14,692 bases of DNA, taken from positions 1-14,692 of the forward strand of contig JAUVJV010000013.1 in the NCBI GenBank assembly GCA_030592245.1, read 5' to 3'. The stretch is from Candidatus Eiseniibacteriota bacterium. GTDB taxonomy: Bacteria > Arandabacterota > Arandabacteria > Arandabacterales > Arandabacteraceae. The notes beneath the pieces are model-generated. The model saw nothing but the letters and a program-made list of their open reading frames with translations. It was not told the DNA's origin and did not search any database. Below are positions 14,011 through 14,692 of the stretch, piece by piece; positions within the stretch are counted from its first letter, which is position 1, and each line of letters begins with the position of its first letter. Made by a program: the position numbers and the translations under genes.

Positions 14011-14302
14011 GAAGACTCCAATTTGTGAGAGGATGGAGTGATGAGGACGCAGAAGAGATACTCACCAGAGGTACGAGGGCGTGTGGTTCGGGGGCGGAAG
14101 TTCAAGACGACGGTCGTCAATGTCCTTGCCAGGTGGATGGTCGGTTGGCGGGCGTCGAGCTCGCTATGTAGCGATATCGCCCTGGATGCGCTTGGCGAGG
14201 CTCTCTATGGACCGGGGTTGTGGTGATGGTCTTGTGCACCACGGCGACCGTGGTGTACAGTATATGTCGATCCGCTACACGGACCGGTTGGCAGAAGCGG
14301 GG
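13994..14302 (+). mobile_element. decayed IS3-family insertion sequence (transposase remnant)
   Basis: Only scraps of a transposase remain. ATG 14041 gives MRTQKRYSPEVRGRVVR, like the beginning of an IS3-family OrfA. It then runs, through an internal deletion, into VVNVLARWMVGWRASSSLCS with DIALDALGEALYG, which resembles the OrfB region after the first catalytic Asp. Frame 1 stops at 14224-14226. A shift by one base gives DGLVHHGDRGVQYMSIRYTD followed by RLAEAG (from 14225), the conserved second-Asp region of OrfB. The rest of OrfB, including the catalytic Glu, is absent. Complete elements carry roughly 1.2 kb, so most is lost and the element is dead. The right boundary is set by where trpS similarity starts. 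Confidence 0.8.
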
Positions 14303-14433
14303 AGATTGAGCCTGACCCGAAGCTGATCCATGAGATACTTACGGACGGAGCTTCGAAGGCGTGGAGTGTAACAAAGGAGACCTCGGTGATAGTCAGGGAG
14401 GTCATGAATCTTGCACCTAGCATGGAGGGATGA
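14302..14433 (+). pseudogene. trpS: C-terminal fragment of tryptophanyl-tRNA synthetase
   Basis: Frame 1 from 14302 to the TGA at 14431-14433 gives 43 residues, EIEPDPKLIHEILTDGASKA then WSVTKETSVIVREVMNLAPS. This follows the family pattern at the extreme C-terminus of TrpRS: DPxxLxEIL, GAxKA, then a helix xTxxxVRExMxL. About 330 residues are expected, so nearly nine tenths, including the HIGH and KMSKS motifs, is missing. The fragment begins right where transposase similarity ends, and it has no start of its own. The tryptophanase-family gene starts two bases after its stop, so the two were probably one operon. The assignment is from pattern memory and rests on a short stretch. Confidence 0.65.
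14424..14429 (+). promoter_or_regulatory. ribosome binding site for the tryptophanase-family gene, within the trpS fragment
   Basis: GGAGGG lies 6 bases before GTG 14436 but directly abuts ATG 14430. The spacing favours GTG 14436 as the start. Confidence 0.6.
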
Positions 14434-14435
14434 TT

Positions 14436-14692
14436 GTGGCTGACATAGACTTCTTTATCAGGAAATTCCGTGACTTGATGGATCTGGCTCCACGACCTTC
14501 TGATTACAACCTGCCCAGGCCTTACCGGAATGCCGTCGTCCGTTTGCGCAACTGTTCGATTGAGGATTTCAAGTCCAGAGCGGAACTGGTATATAAGGCA
14601 GGGCTCAATGTCTTCCTGTTCCCATCAGAGCACATATCCGGATGTGACCTGCTTAGCGACTCGGGAACAACCACAATGACCATGGAGCAATG
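14436..14692 (+). CDS. tryptophanase / tyrosine phenol-lyase family protein, cut by the right window edge
   Basis: The frame is open to the end of the window and gives 85 residues. PRPYRNAVVRLRNCSIEDFK is followed by KAGLNVFLFPSEHISGCDLL and SDSGTTTMTMEQ. This matches the N-terminal region of pyridoxal-phosphate beta-eliminating lyases such as tryptophanase, which cleaves tryptophan to indole, pyruvate and ammonia, where the block reads NxFLLxSxDVxIDLLTDSGT. The Lys and other cofactor residues lie beyond the window. The N-terminus is about 20 residues longer than in Escherichia coli TnaA. GTG 14436 is preferred for its ribosome site; ATG 14430 would overlap the trpS stop as ATGA. Tryptophanase and tyrosine phenol-lyase cannot be told apart here; the trpS remnant upstream favours tryptophan as substrate. 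Confidence 0.75.
   Translation, partial: MADIDFFIRKFRDLMDLAPRPSDYNLPRPYRNAVVRLRNCSIEDFKSRAELVYKAGLNVFLFPSEHISGCDLLSDSGTTTMTMEQ

Larger units (their letters stand above)
13684..14040. other. gene-free stretch between the lipoprotein gene and the IS remnant
   Basis: I find no credible reading frame, tRNA or known riboswitch here. It contains the lipoprotein ribosome site (13691-13697), an inverted-repeat region at 13790-13874, an A-rich segment around 13913-13945, and an imperfect inverted repeat at 13947-14010 that may be IS ends. No convincing promoter was found for the minus-strand gene. TATGATAAT at 13880-13888 resembles a plus-strand -10 box but has no matching -35 box. Confidence 0.7.

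Noticed and set aside
14081..14326. An 81-codon plus-strand frame as an independent small gene.
   Set aside because: Only its second part carries transposase similarity; the first part is the wrong frame of the same decayed transposase.

Overview
The window looks like one bacterial chromosome segment of moderately high GC with heavy use of AGG arginine and ATA isoleucine codons. The first two thirds are the spc and alpha ribosomal-protein operons, in the order L5-S14-S8-L6-L18-S5-L30-L15-SecY-Adk-Map-IF1-L36-S13-S11-S4-RpoA-L17. The adk-map-infA insertion, the presence of L30, zinc-type S14, L36 and S4, a zinc-type adenylate kinase LID, strong AGGAGG ribosome sites and frequent GTG/TTG starts all fit a Gram-positive-like lineage. 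A deep-branching actinobacterial or clostridial-type group is my best guess, but I cannot fix the taxon from sequence reading alone.

Region 1 (1-9744) is a tightly packed, all-plus-strand unit of 18 genes for ribosome assembly, protein export (SecY), N-terminal methionine removal (Map), nucleotide balance (Adk), initiation (IF-1) and transcription (RpoA). L5 is cut by the left window edge. The exceptional gene is S5, which carries an extra N-terminal tail of about 112 residues containing eight tandem 12-bp units that encode a Ser-Arg-Pro repeat. Region 1 ends in a very strong hairpin followed by T residues.

Region 2 (9836-12566) is a two-gene unit for a GlcD/GlcF-type 2-hydroxy-acid dehydrogenase: an FAD subunit overlapping an iron-sulfur subunit with two CCG domains. 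Both of its ends carry nearly identical long palindromes built on the core GGGGACAGACACCTATTT. A third, half-length copy lies in tandem next to the second. They act as plausible terminators and look like a dispersed REP-type repeat.

Region 3 (12649-13683, minus strand) is a lipoprotein whose C-terminal part is eight copies of a G-x-[FLY]-x-G-x-[WY] repeat resembling MORN repeats. Upstream of it is a gene-free stretch of about 350 bases with two inverted-repeat structures.

Region 4 (about 13947-14692) is a scar and a new gene. It holds possible IS3-type ends, a heavily deleted and frameshifted IS3-family transposase, then about 43 C-terminal residues of a tryptophanyl-tRNA synthetase (trpS), joined two bases upstream of the start of a tryptophanase-family gene that runs off the window. 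I infer that a trpS-tnaA pair was broken by IS insertion and deletion.
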